A stretch of 8,281 nt of DNA from Microcaldota archaeon (GTDB lineage Archaea > Micrarchaeota > Micrarchaeia > Anstonellales > VGKX01). Both the position numbers and the translations under genes were made by a program. A model generated the notes under the pieces. It worked only from the letters and a program-made list of their open reading frames with translations. It was not told the DNA's origin and did not search any database. The stretch lies in assembly GCA_021823945.1 (NCBI GenBank), contig JAKALW010000034.1:1-8281 (forward strand), in the 5' to 3' direction. Positions 1 through 5,989 of this stretch are shown here, one piece after another. Position 1 is the first letter of the stretch, and each line of letters starts with the position of its first letter.

Positions 1-785
1 TCGCCGGCAGACAGTTTCTTGCCGTCTATGGAGTATTTGCCCGATTTCACATCGTAAAAGGAGCTTGACGCCGCGTCAATGGCAATGCCTGTCTTGCCCG
101 CGTGCCCAGCCTTGTCCACGGCTTTTTGTATTATATCGAGCGCTTCCCTGGTGTTCTTCACCATTGGCGCGAACCCGCCCTCGTCTCCGACATTTTTGGC
201 GCTCGGGCCGAACTTCTCCTTGAGGTCCCTGCCAAGGGTGTGATATATCTCACAGCCAATCCGCATGCTGTCCGCGAAATCGCGCGCGCCATACGGCATG
301 ACCATGAATTCCTGTACGGCAAGCCCGCTTCCGGCGTGCAGCCCGCCGTTTAGGATGTTCATCATTGGCACTGGGAGGAGCGAGCCGTCAAGGTATTCGT
401 AAAGCGCCTGGTCATTCTCTCCAGCCAGGAGTTTCGCGCAGGCAAGCGACACCGCGGTGGTGGCATTGGCGCCCAGGACGGACTTGTTTGGCGTGCCGTC
501 AAGCTCTATCATTGCCTTGTCTATGGCCTCGATCGAGTCGAAGCTCTTGCCCTCGAGCACGCGGGATATTTTGTTGTTGACGTTTGATACTGCCTTTTTC
601 ACGCCCTTGCCGCCAAACCTGGCGTCCTTGTCCCTAAGCTCGAGAGCCTCGTGTATGCCCGTGGACGCGCCCGAAGGCGCGGCAGCGCGGGCGAACATGT
701 CCTCGCTTGTGGCCTCGACCTCCACTGTGGGGTTGCCCCTCGAATCAATTATTTCCCGCGCCCTGATTTTTTCAATGATTGCCAT
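1..785 (-). CDS. eno: enolase (phosphopyruvate hydratase), N-terminal part, cut by window edge
   Basis: Enolase interconverts 2-phosphoglycerate and phosphoenolpyruvate in cytosolic glycolysis and gluconeogenesis. Reading the minus strand from the ATG at 785-783 gives 261 complete codons without a stop; the family is about 410-430 aa, so the C-terminal third lies beyond position 1. Visible landmarks are DSRGNPT (residues 14-20), the mobile SGAST loop (38-42), LGAN (104-107), NGGLHAG with the substrate-loop His (about 150), QEF with Glu159, GDEGGFAP with catalytic Glu202, and AIDAASS with the probable Mg-binding Asp237. A GGTGA Shine-Dalgarno (plus-strand 793-797) sits 12 nt upstream and supports this start. 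It is divergent from the sulfur-carrier operon. Small departures from the usual family text are LGANATT instead of LGANAIL, and HAGSGLAVQEF. Identification is secure. Confidence 0.97.
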   Translation of the reverse strand, partial: MAIIEKIRAREIIDSRGNPTVEVEATSEDMFARAAAPSGASTGIHEALELRDKDARFGGKGVKKAVSNVNNKISRVLEGKSFDSIEAIDKAMIELDGTPNKSVLGANATTAVSLACAKLLAGENDQALYEYLDGSLLPVPMMNILNGGLHAGSGLAVQEFMVMPYGARDFADSMRIGCEIYHTLGRDLKEKFGPSAKNVGDEGGFAPMVKNTREALDIIQKAVDKAGHAGKTGIAIDAASSSFYDVKSGKYSIDGKKLSAG

Positions 786-842
786 GGTTTGCTCACCAAT
801 ATTGCCTGCCCGCGTGCGATTCCACAGGGGTTTTTTCTTGCC

Positions 843-872
843 ATTTCAAATGAAATTTTCCTGCGGCAGGAA
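843..872. repeat. two adjacent short palindromes in the divergent intergenic region
   Basis: Two imperfectly spaced dyads lie side by side. ATTTCA-AA-TGAAAT covers 843-856 and TTCCTGC-G-GCAGGAA covers 858-872. They lie in the 5' flank of enolase, between its start codon and the possible promoter region. Adjacent palindromes of this size are consistent with operator sites for a dimeric regulator or with a leader hairpin, but neither role is shown by the sequence. Confidence 0.4.
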
Positions 873-878
873 TTTGCC

Positions 879-900
879 AATGCGCCCCTGCCCGGGCATT
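879..900. repeat. GC-rich hairpin potential, AATGC(G)CC / GGGCATT
   Basis: The left arm at 879-886 pairs with GGGCATT at 894-900 with one bulged G. It is the third dyad in the enolase/sulfur-carrier intergenic region and immediately precedes an A/T-rich stretch (898-937). No specific role can be assigned. Confidence 0.3.
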
Positions 901-921
901 TATTCAATATTTCCTGCATTG

Positions 922-929
922 TTTATTAA
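922..929 (+). promoter_or_regulatory. TATA-like element for the sulfur-carrier operon
   Basis: TTTATTAA resembles the archaeal TATA box (consensus near TTTATATA). With usual archaeal spacing, transcription would start around 950-955, giving a leader of roughly 65 nt before the ATG at 1018. The surrounding A/T-rich stretch could also serve the divergent enolase gene: the reverse strand reads TTAATAAA here, and GAATAAATG (reverse complement of 897-905) is another candidate. The assignment is by sequence resemblance only. Confidence 0.4.
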
Positions 930-950
930 GCTATTAACCGCAAGCAAATA

Positions 951-988
951 CAAGGCAGGAAACAGTGCCTTGGCATTATCCTTTTTTT
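951..988 (+). promoter_or_regulatory. leader hairpin followed by a T7 run (possible attenuator or terminator)
   Basis: CAAGGCA (951-957) and TGCCTTG (966-972) form a perfect 7-bp stem with an 8-nt loop, followed by a run of seven T at 982-988. This sits between the putative TATA element at 922-929 and the start codon at 1018, so it would fall at the very start of the leader transcript. A hairpin and T-run inside a leader could cause premature termination. T-runs alone can terminate archaeal RNA polymerase. The regulatory role is inferred. Confidence 0.35.
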
Positions 989-1017
989 GGTTTTGGCAAG
1001 GCGCCTGGGGTATATCC

Positions 1018-1206
1018 ATGAAAATCACAATAGACGGCAAATCCGCGACTGTCCCGGAAAGGACCAGCATTGGCGGCCTGCTTTTGAAAAAAGGCATCAG
1101 CGGCCAGGTGGCAATTGTCAAGGTCAACGGCAGGGCAAGGCCTGAAACGTATGTCATCAATGAAGGGGAAAAGGTTGAAATCATCAAAGTCGTATTCGGC
1201 GGATAG
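1018..1206 (+). CDS. ThiS/MoaD/TtuB-like ubiquitin-fold sulfur carrier
   Basis: This 62-aa protein looks like a beta-grasp sulfur carrier. The sequence shows an N-terminal beta strand (MKITIDG), a short helix region (about 17-26), a VNGR turn (36-39), INEGEKVEII (47-56) and the diagnostic C-terminal VVFGG. In this family the terminal glycine is adenylated by an E1-like enzyme and converted to a thiocarboxylate that donates sulfur to tRNA, thiamin or molybdopterin; some archaeal members are also conjugated to proteins. The next gene, 1 nt after the stop, is a tRNA thiolase, which favours a TtuB/SAMP2-like role in tRNA 2-thiolation over thiamin or Moco synthesis; this is inference. No E1 enzyme is present in the window. 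The ATG is chosen because GGTAT (1009-1013) lies 9 nt upstream; the frame stays open further upstream only by running antisense through enolase. Confidence 0.85.
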   Translation: MKITIDGKSATVPERTSIGGLLLKKGISGQVAIVKVNGRARPETYVINEGEKVEIIKVVFGG

Positions 1207-1207
1207 G

Positions 1208-2290
1208 ATGTGGAAGCCAGACATATTCCTGCACCCTGCTGAATTCAAGCCTACCCGCGGGGCTGTAAATGGGGGGGCCTCTTCAAGCCCGGCCCAACAC
1301 TGCGCCTATTGCGCAGGCGAGCCAGTAATCTACAATCCCTATTCCAGCCAGCACCTCTGCGAAAAACACTTTTGCGAGGGCGTGGAGCGCAGGTTCAAGC
1401 TCACAATCCGCACGCACAAAATGCTTTCAAAAAACGACCACATTGGCATAGCACTTTCTGGCGGGAAGGACAGCTCTGTCATGCTACATCTTTTCAGGAT
1501 GCTCTCAAAGTCATTGCCATTGAAGCTCACGGCAATCACGATTGACGAGGGAATCAAGGGCTACCGCCCGCACACGCTTGCGGTTGCGAAAAAGGAGGCG
1601 AAAAGGCTTCGCGTGCCCCTCATTGTCAGCTCATTTGAAAAGGAATATGGATTTTCGCTTGACAGGGCTGTGGCTGTTTCCAAAAAGGCGGCTCTCCCAT
1701 GCAGTTTCTGCGGGGTTTTCAGGCGCCATCTTCTGAACAGGGCGGCGAAAAAGGCGGGCGTGAAAAAGCTCGCCATTGGCCATAACCTCGACGACATGGC
1801 GCAGACTTTCCTCATGAATGTTTTCCGTAACGACACTGCGCACATATCGCGCATGATGGCTTTCGAAGGCGCGCCTGCAAACCGCGGGTTTGTCCCGCGC
1901 ATTCGCCCGCTTATGGACATACCTGAAAAGGAAATCGCGCTCTATTCAGTCCTCAAGGGAATCCCGATTCATTTCCAGCAGTGCCCCTATGCCACCACTG
2001 CCTTGCGCCAGAAAGTCCGCGACATGCTAAACTCGTTTGAGGACTCGCAGCCTGGGACGAAAATAAGGGTGGCGAAAAGCGCGCTTGAGATATCGCGCCT
2101 CCTTCCTGCCGCGTCGGCAGCAAGCCTGCGGGAGTGCAAGGAGTGCGGCGAGCCTTCATCATCTGAATATTGCATGGCGTGCAGGATGGTGGAAGGGTTG
2201 AGGGAAAAAATGGGCAGGGCAAAACACGCAGGCATTGGCAAATCGGAAAAAATGGGCAAAGCCCCAAAGGCAAGGCAAAGGAAAAAATAA
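1208..2290 (+). CDS. Ncs6/TtuA-family tRNA 2-thiolation enzyme
   Basis: This is a 360-aa cytosolic enzyme of the TtuA/NcsA/Ctu1 family, which activates a tRNA uridine with ATP and installs sulfur (s2U at position 34, or at position 54 in thermophiles). An N-terminal zinc ribbon is formed by C32-x2-C35 and LCxxHF (C51, H54). The ATP-binding PP-loop is SGGKDS (84-89). CSFC (C165, C168) and C259 match the cysteines that hold the Fe-S cluster in this family. GHNLDDMAQT is at 191-200. A C-terminal zinc ribbon has C310, C313, C322 and C325. The start at 1208 lies 1 nt after the sulfur-carrier stop; in-frame ATGs at 1115, 1151 and 1160 would overlap that gene and add a non-conserved leader. About 30 residues precede the first zinc cysteine and the last 30 or so are lysine-rich. 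Whether the target is U34 or U54 cannot be read from this sequence. Confidence 0.92.
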   Translation: MWKPDIFLHPAEFKPTRGAVNGGASSSPAQHCAYCAGEPVIYNPYSSQHLCEKHFCEGVERRFKLTIRTHKMLSKNDHIGIALSGGKDSSVMLHLFRMLSKSLPLKLTAITIDEGIKGYRPHTLAVAKKEAKRLRVPLIVSSFEKEYGFSLDRAVAVSKKAALPCSFCGVFRRHLLNRAAKKAGVKKLAIGHNLDDMAQTFLMNVFRNDTAHISRMMAFEGAPANRGFVPRIRPLMDIPEKEIALYSVLKGIPIHFQQCPYATTALRQKVRDMLNSFEDSQPGTKIRVAKSALEISRLLPAASAASLRECKECGEPSSSEYCMACRMVEGLREKMGRAKHAGIGKSEKMGKAPKARQRKK

Positions 2291-2324
2291 TGCGCGCAAG
2301 ATAATATTTCAGTTAGTGTTTTTC

Positions 2325-3104
2325 ATGGTCGAGATAATTTTCATAGGGACTGGCGGCGGCAGGTTCAACCTTGTCAAGCAGTCAAGGCGCACGGGCGGCT
2401 TCAGGATACATGGCAAAAACGCGCGCATCCACGTGGACCCGGGGCCTGGCGCGTCGCTTGGGTGCCGCATGGAAAAAATCAATATCCAGAAAACCGAGGC
2501 AATCATTGCAACCCACGCGCACATCGACCATGTGTGCGAACTGCCCGTGATAATCGAGGCAATGGCGGGATTCAGCGGATTTTTTGGCAAGCGTGTGCCA
2601 AAGGGCGTCCTGATTGGTAGCAAGAACGTGGTTGTGGGCACACCCGAATACGAACGCCCTGTTTCAAAGTACCACCTGTCAAAGCCTGAAATGGTGGTTG
2701 TCCCGGAGCTTGGCAAGCCTTTCAAGTTCGCACAGGATTGCGCGTTTTGCGCAATGCCGGCAAACCATGACGAAAAGACAGCGTTCGGGTTCACACTTGT
2801 TATTGACGGGGTTAAAATCGGGCACATAACTGACACTGATTACGCTGGCGTTGACTGGAGCCAATATTCTGGCTGCGACCTGCTCATAGCAAATGTCATA
2901 AAGCCGTCTGGCAAATCCATTCCTGACCATCTCTCATGCACCCAGGCAATAGACGTTTTCAAGGCAGCAATGCCCAAGCGCGCCATCATAACGCACATAG
3001 GGCTTGAACTCGATTCCATAGCAGATTCCGAGGCAAAGAAGCTGTCCCAGGCTTGCGGCATTCCAGTCATTGCCGCGCATGACGGGCTTAGGATTGAGAT
3101 TTGA
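2325..3104 (+). CDS. metallo-beta-lactamase-fold hydrolase (PhnP/RNase Z-like group)
   Basis: This is a 259-aa MBL-fold protein. It begins with the typical first strand and loop (EIIFIGTGGG, residues 3-12) and carries the metal motif THAHIDH (63-69; H64, H66, D68, H69), followed by H148 (PANHDE), D170 (GHITDTD) as the probable bridging ligand, and H224 (IITHIG). It ends in the family-like AAHDG (251-254 region). An extra DH at 201-202 may line the active site. The arrangement fits a dinuclear zinc hydrolase of the broad PhnP/RNase Z-like archaeal group, acting on a phosphodiester or related bond; the substrate is not identifiable. It starts 34 nt after the thiolase gene, so it may be cotranscribed, although an A/T-rich ATAATATT at 2301-2308 could be a weak promoter. 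The ATG at 2325 is preferred to in-frame ATGs from 2235, which overlap the thiolase gene and would precede the first conserved strand with 30 basic residues. Confidence 0.88.
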   Translation: MVEIIFIGTGGGRFNLVKQSRRTGGFRIHGKNARIHVDPGPGASLGCRMEKINIQKTEAIIATHAHIDHVCELPVIIEAMAGFSGFFGKRVPKGVLIGSKNVVVGTPEYERPVSKYHLSKPEMVVVPELGKPFKFAQDCAFCAMPANHDEKTAFGFTLVIDGVKIGHITDTDYAGVDWSQYSGCDLLIANVIKPSGKSIPDHLSCTQAIDVFKAAMPKRAIITHIGLELDSIADSEAKKLSQACGIPVIAAHDGLRIEI

Positions 3105-3106
3105 TT

Positions 3107-3144
3107 TTATCAAAGGCAAACCATGCGTTTTTCTGCCTTGATAA
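3107..3144. repeat. inverted repeat between the MBL gene and the valS promoter
   Basis: TTATCAAAGGCA (3107-3118) and TGCCTTGATAA (3134-3144) pair over 11 bp with one bulged A and a 15-nt loop. The repeat begins 2 nt after the MBL stop codon and ends 2 nt before a strong TATA box. It could be a terminator hairpin for the upstream genes or an operator overlapping the BRE position of the downstream promoter. The core CAAGGCA/TGCCTTG also forms the hairpin at 951-972. Confidence 0.5.
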
Positions 3145-3146
3145 CC

Positions 3147-3156
3147 TATTTATATC
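3147..3156 (+). promoter_or_regulatory. TATA box of the valS operon
   Basis: TATTTATATC is a good match to an archaeal TATA box. Usual spacing places transcription start near 3176-3180, leaving a leader of about 45 nt before the ATG at 3223. It is the clearest promoter element in the window and agrees with valS opening a new transcription unit. Confidence 0.6.
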
Positions 3157-3222
3157 TTGCAATGCCAGATTCACCCCTAAGAGTGCGCAATTTGCAAATT
3201 GGCTTTTCAAAAAGGTATTACT

Positions 3223-5601
3223 ATGGAAGACAAATACGGCAGGAATGTTGAGGAAAAATGGCAGAAATGGTGGGCTGACAATGGGACTTACAAGTTCCAG
3301 GACGCCGACCTGATAAAGCCTGTCTATTCAATAGACACGCCCCCGCCATTCACGTCCGGCGACCTGCACATGGGCCACGTGCTGTCGTATTCGTATTTCG
3401 ACTTTGCCGCCCGCTACAAGAGAATGCGCGGGTTCAATGTGTATTATCCCCAGGGCTGGGACTGCCAGGGCTTCCCGACCGAGGTGAAGGTGGAACAGAA
3501 ATACGGCAGGAAACCGCCCGAAGAATTTCGGAAGCTTTGCCAGGAATGGACAGTCGCCTGCATTGACAAGATGAAGTCCCAGATGATACAGATGGGCTTC
3601 TCGCCGGATTGGAGATACGAATACCGCACAATGTCGCCGGAATACCACAAGAAGGTCCAATACTCGCTTTTGAAAATGCATGAGAAGGAACTCGTGTTCC
3701 GCGGCAAGCACCCGGTTTTCTGGTGCACGAAATGCATGAGCGCCCTTGCAAAGTCCGACACAGAGGAGGCGCCCAGGCAAAGCACTCTCAACCATCTCAT
3801 ATTCACGTCCGCAAAGGGCGACGTCATCATAGCCACTTCAAGGCCGGAACTCCTCCACGCATGTGTTGCTGTATTATTCCATCCCGAAGACAAAAGATAC
3901 GCGAAATTCGCAAACGAGGCTGTCACCACCCCGCTTGGGAAACAGGTCAAGATGATTCCCGACAGGGACGTTGACCCGACATTTGGCACTGGCGCATTGA
4001 TGGTCTGCACATTTGGCGACAAGATGGACGTTGTCTGGATGTACAGGTACAACCTTCCGATAATCGAGGCATTCACGCAGGACGGCAAGGTTATAAACGG
4101 GCCCGAATACCTCAATGGCTTGAAAGCGGAGGACGCCAAAAAGAAAATCATCGAGACATTGCAGGCGGAGGGCAAGGTCGTCAAAATCGAGCCATTGTCC
4201 CAAGTAGTCAAGGTCCATGACAGGTGCAAGCGCCCTGTGGAACTCATGCTATCGTCCCAGTGGTTTTGCAAAATCAAGGGGAAAAGCGACGAGATAATCG
4301 CGGGCGCCAAGGCAATGAGATGGGTGCCCGACTTTGCCATATCGCATTTGATTGACTGGGCGACAACAGTAGAATGGGACTGGGTGATTTCGCGCCAGAG
4401 GGTGTTTGGCACGCCATTGCCTTTCAGGCACTGCCCCCAGTGCAACAAGGATTATCCTGCTGATTATTCAGAGCTTCCATTCAATCCCGCGGTTGCGCAG
4501 GAAAAGAAATGCCCGGACTGCAATGAAATCCTTGTCCCTGAAAAATCCACATGCGACTGCTGGGTGGACTCGAGCATCACGCCGCTTGTGATTGCAGGCT
4601 GGCCTGACGACGAGGAGAGGTTCAAGCGCCTTTACCCGGTGTCGCTTCGCCCGCAGGGCGTGGAAATAGTCAGGACATGGGCGTTCTACACAATCTACAG
4701 GTCGCTCGCGCTAACGGGCAAGCCGCCTTTCAAGGAGCTTCTCCTAAACGGCAATGTGCTCGCGCCTGACGGCAAGAAAATGAGCAAGTCGCTCGGGAAC
4801 ATAATAGCCCCCGACCAGCTCATTGAGAAATACTACACCGACTCCGTCAGGCAATGGGCCGCGCTCTCGGGCGCAATGGCAAAGGACAGGCCATTCTCAT
4901 ACCAGGACCTGACATACTCAAAGAGCTTCCTCAACAAATTGTGGAATGCGTCGAAATTCATAGGCACTGCGATAACGGGCTATGTGCCGGACGAGTCGCA
5001 CAAGGCGGGGCTCGAACTCCCCGACAAGTGGATTTTGTCAAGGCTGCAATCCCTGACAACGCAGGTGACGGAGGATTTCGAGAACTACGAATTCCACCAT
5101 GCGACAAAGGCCATACACCAGTTCTTCTGGAACGAGCTTTGCGACTATTACCTCGAATACGTCAAGTACAGGATTTACCGCGACGACGTGCCGAAGGAAA
5201 GCGCGCTTGCGGCGAGGTACACATTGCACATGGCGCTTCTGGCGTCCATAAAGCTCCTCGCGCCCGTAATGCCGCACGCGACAGAGGAAATTTATTCCAT
5301 ATTCGCCGAGTCGGTGGGCGATGGCTCGCGCAGGTCCATACACCACGCAGCATGGCCAGTTGCAGACGCGAAGATGTCCGACGCCGCTGCAGAGAAAAAA
5401 CTCGTGCTTATAAACGAGGTTGTATCGCAGGTCAGGCAGTTCAAGTCCGCAAACAAGCTCGCGCTCAATGCGGAATTGGCGTCGCTTGCGATAACCGCGC
5501 CCGAGGACATCTCCGAAGGCAAGGCTGCGCTTGCAGCGTGCACTGGCGCTAAAGCCGTGTCGTTCGCGCAAGGCGACCTGTCCGTGAAAATCAAAAACTG
5601 A
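3223..5601 (+). CDS. valS: valyl-tRNA synthetase (archaeal type)
   Basis: This 792-aa class I aminoacyl-tRNA synthetase charges tRNA-Val in the cytoplasm. The signature motifs are PPPFTSGDLHMGH (HIGH motif at 49-52) and DGKKMSKSLGN (KMSKS at 519-523). The CP1 editing domain spans roughly 160-340, with TSRPE (205-209) and TFGDKMD (263-269). Zinc-binding cysteine pairs are at 168/171, 404/407 and 430/433. CWVDSSITPLVIAGWP (446-461) and LRPQGVEIVRTWAFYT (475-490) are typical of archaeal ValRS rather than IleRS or LeuRS. An anticodon-binding helical domain follows from about 600. It is somewhat shorter than many archaeal ValRS (about 860-890 aa) and lacks the long C-terminal coiled coil of bacterial enzymes. 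The ATG at 3223 is preferred to a TTG at 3199 because GGTATT (3214-3219) lies 9 nt upstream. It heads the apparent operon that continues to S3Ae. Confidence 0.96.
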   Translation: MEDKYGRNVEEKWQKWWADNGTYKFQDADLIKPVYSIDTPPPFTSGDLHMGHVLSYSYFDFAARYKRMRGFNVYYPQGWDCQGFPTEVKVEQKYGRKPPEEFRKLCQEWTVACIDKMKSQMIQMGFSPDWRYEYRTMSPEYHKKVQYSLLKMHEKELVFRGKHPVFWCTKCMSALAKSDTEEAPRQSTLNHLIFTSAKGDVIIATSRPELLHACVAVLFHPEDKRYAKFANEAVTTPLGKQVKMIPDRDVDPTFGTGALMVCTFGDKMDVVWMYRYNLPIIEAFTQDGKVINGPEYLNGLKAEDAKKKIIETLQAEGKVVKIEPLSQVVKVHDRCKRPVELMLSSQWFCKIKGKSDEIIAGAKAMRWVPDFAISHLIDWATTVEWDWVISRQRVFGTPLPFRHCPQCNKDYPADYSELPFNPAVAQEKKCPDCNEILVPEKSTCDCWVDSSITPLVIAGWPDDEERFKRLYPVSLRPQGVEIVRTWAFYTIYRSLALTGKPPFKELLLNGNVLAPDGKKMSKSLGNIIAPDQLIEKYYTDSVRQWAALSGAMAKDRPFSYQDLTYSKSFLNKLWNASKFIGTAITGYVPDESHKAGLELPDKWILSRLQSLTTQVTEDFENYEFHHATKAIHQFFWNELCDYYLEYVKYRIYRDDVPKESALAARYTLHMALLASIKLLAPVMPHATEEIYSIFAESVGDGSRRSIHHAAWPVADAKMSDAAAEKKLVLINEVVSQVRQFKSANKLALNAELASLAITAPEDISEGKAALAACTGAKAVSFAQGDLSVKIKN

Positions 5602-5615
5602 AGGGAATTTGAAAA

Positions 5616-5978
5616 ATGGAAAGATTGAAAGTGCAGCACCCCACCGTGGCAAAGCCAATGGCGAAAGTTGCGGCAATGCCTGCCAGGCCCAAGGCGCAAA
5701 TCTCCCAAATATCTGGCCAGCCGGCACTTTCAGCCAAGAAAAAACCCGATGGCCCGGAATCAAAGCCGCAAAGCATGTCGGACGTTCTCAATGCGAAAAG
5801 CTTCAGGTTCCAGCTCGCAAAGACAATAAGCATTGCGACAAGCGTGGCAATAGCATCGGGGATGTTCCTTTTTTTCGGCAAGTTCCTTGACGTTTTCGCG
5901 TCCATCATGGCAGCTTTTGTGATATGGCTTTTCGCAGGCGGCATCCTGCTTTATTTCTTCGCCCTTGGCGACATATAG
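5616..5978 (+). CDS. small two-helix membrane protein of unknown function
   Basis: I do not recognise this 120-aa protein. Residues 1-60 are rich in Ala, Pro, Lys and Gln, with no obvious fold, and are probably a disordered, positively charged tail. Two hydrophobic segments follow, at about 70-89 (ISIATSVAIASGMFLFF) and 92-116 (FASIMAAFVIWLFAGGILLYFF), separated by a short turn, so both ends probably face the same side of the membrane. There is no convincing signal peptide and no catalytic motif. It begins 14 nt after valS, with AAGGGAA (from 5601) upstream of the ATG, and ends 11 nt before rdgB, so it is probably cotranscribed with them. Codon use resembles its neighbours, which supports a real gene. 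A membrane anchor or assembly role is possible but not shown. Confidence 0.75.
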   Translation: MERLKVQHPTVAKPMAKVAAMPARPKAQISQISGQPALSAKKKPDGPESKPQSMSDVLNAKSFRFQLAKTISIATSVAIASGMFLFFGKFLDVFASIMAAFVIWLFAGGILLYFFALGDI

Positions 5979-5986
5979 GCGGTAAT
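5978..5986 (+). promoter_or_regulatory. ribosome binding site that fixes a TTG start for rdgB
   Basis: GGCGGTAAT contains GGTAAT (5981-5986), one mismatch from the GGTGAT used before S3Ae. Its first G is 9 nt before the TTG at 5990, the same spacing as at other genes here. The ATG at 5985 within it reads ATG-GCT-TGA and stops at once, so TTG is the plausible initiator. Confidence 0.5.
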
Positions 5987-5989
5987 GGC

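Noticed and set aside
457..1206. 249-aa plus-strand frame ending at the sulfur-carrier stop
   Set aside because: Its upstream two thirds run antisense through enolase and the intergenic region. Only the last 62 codons match a known fold, and a ribosome binding site precedes the ATG at 1018.
1115..1207. Upstream in-frame starts for the tRNA thiolase
   Set aside because: They would overlap most of the sulfur-carrier gene in another frame and add basic, non-conserved residues.
3444..4448. 334-residue minus-strand open frame inside valS
   Set aside because: It is antisense to the well-conserved catalytic and editing domains of ValRS and shows no recognisable protein features. Long antisense frames are expected in G/C-rich third-position genes.
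4854..5552. 232-residue plus-strand frame overlapping the valS 3' half
   Set aside because: It is an out-of-frame shadow rich in Arg, Gly and His, whereas the valS frame carries clear motifs throughout.
5038..5763. 241-residue minus-strand frame across the end of valS and into the membrane gene
   Set aside because: It has no domain features, is antisense to ValRS, and its composition is typical of a shadow frame.
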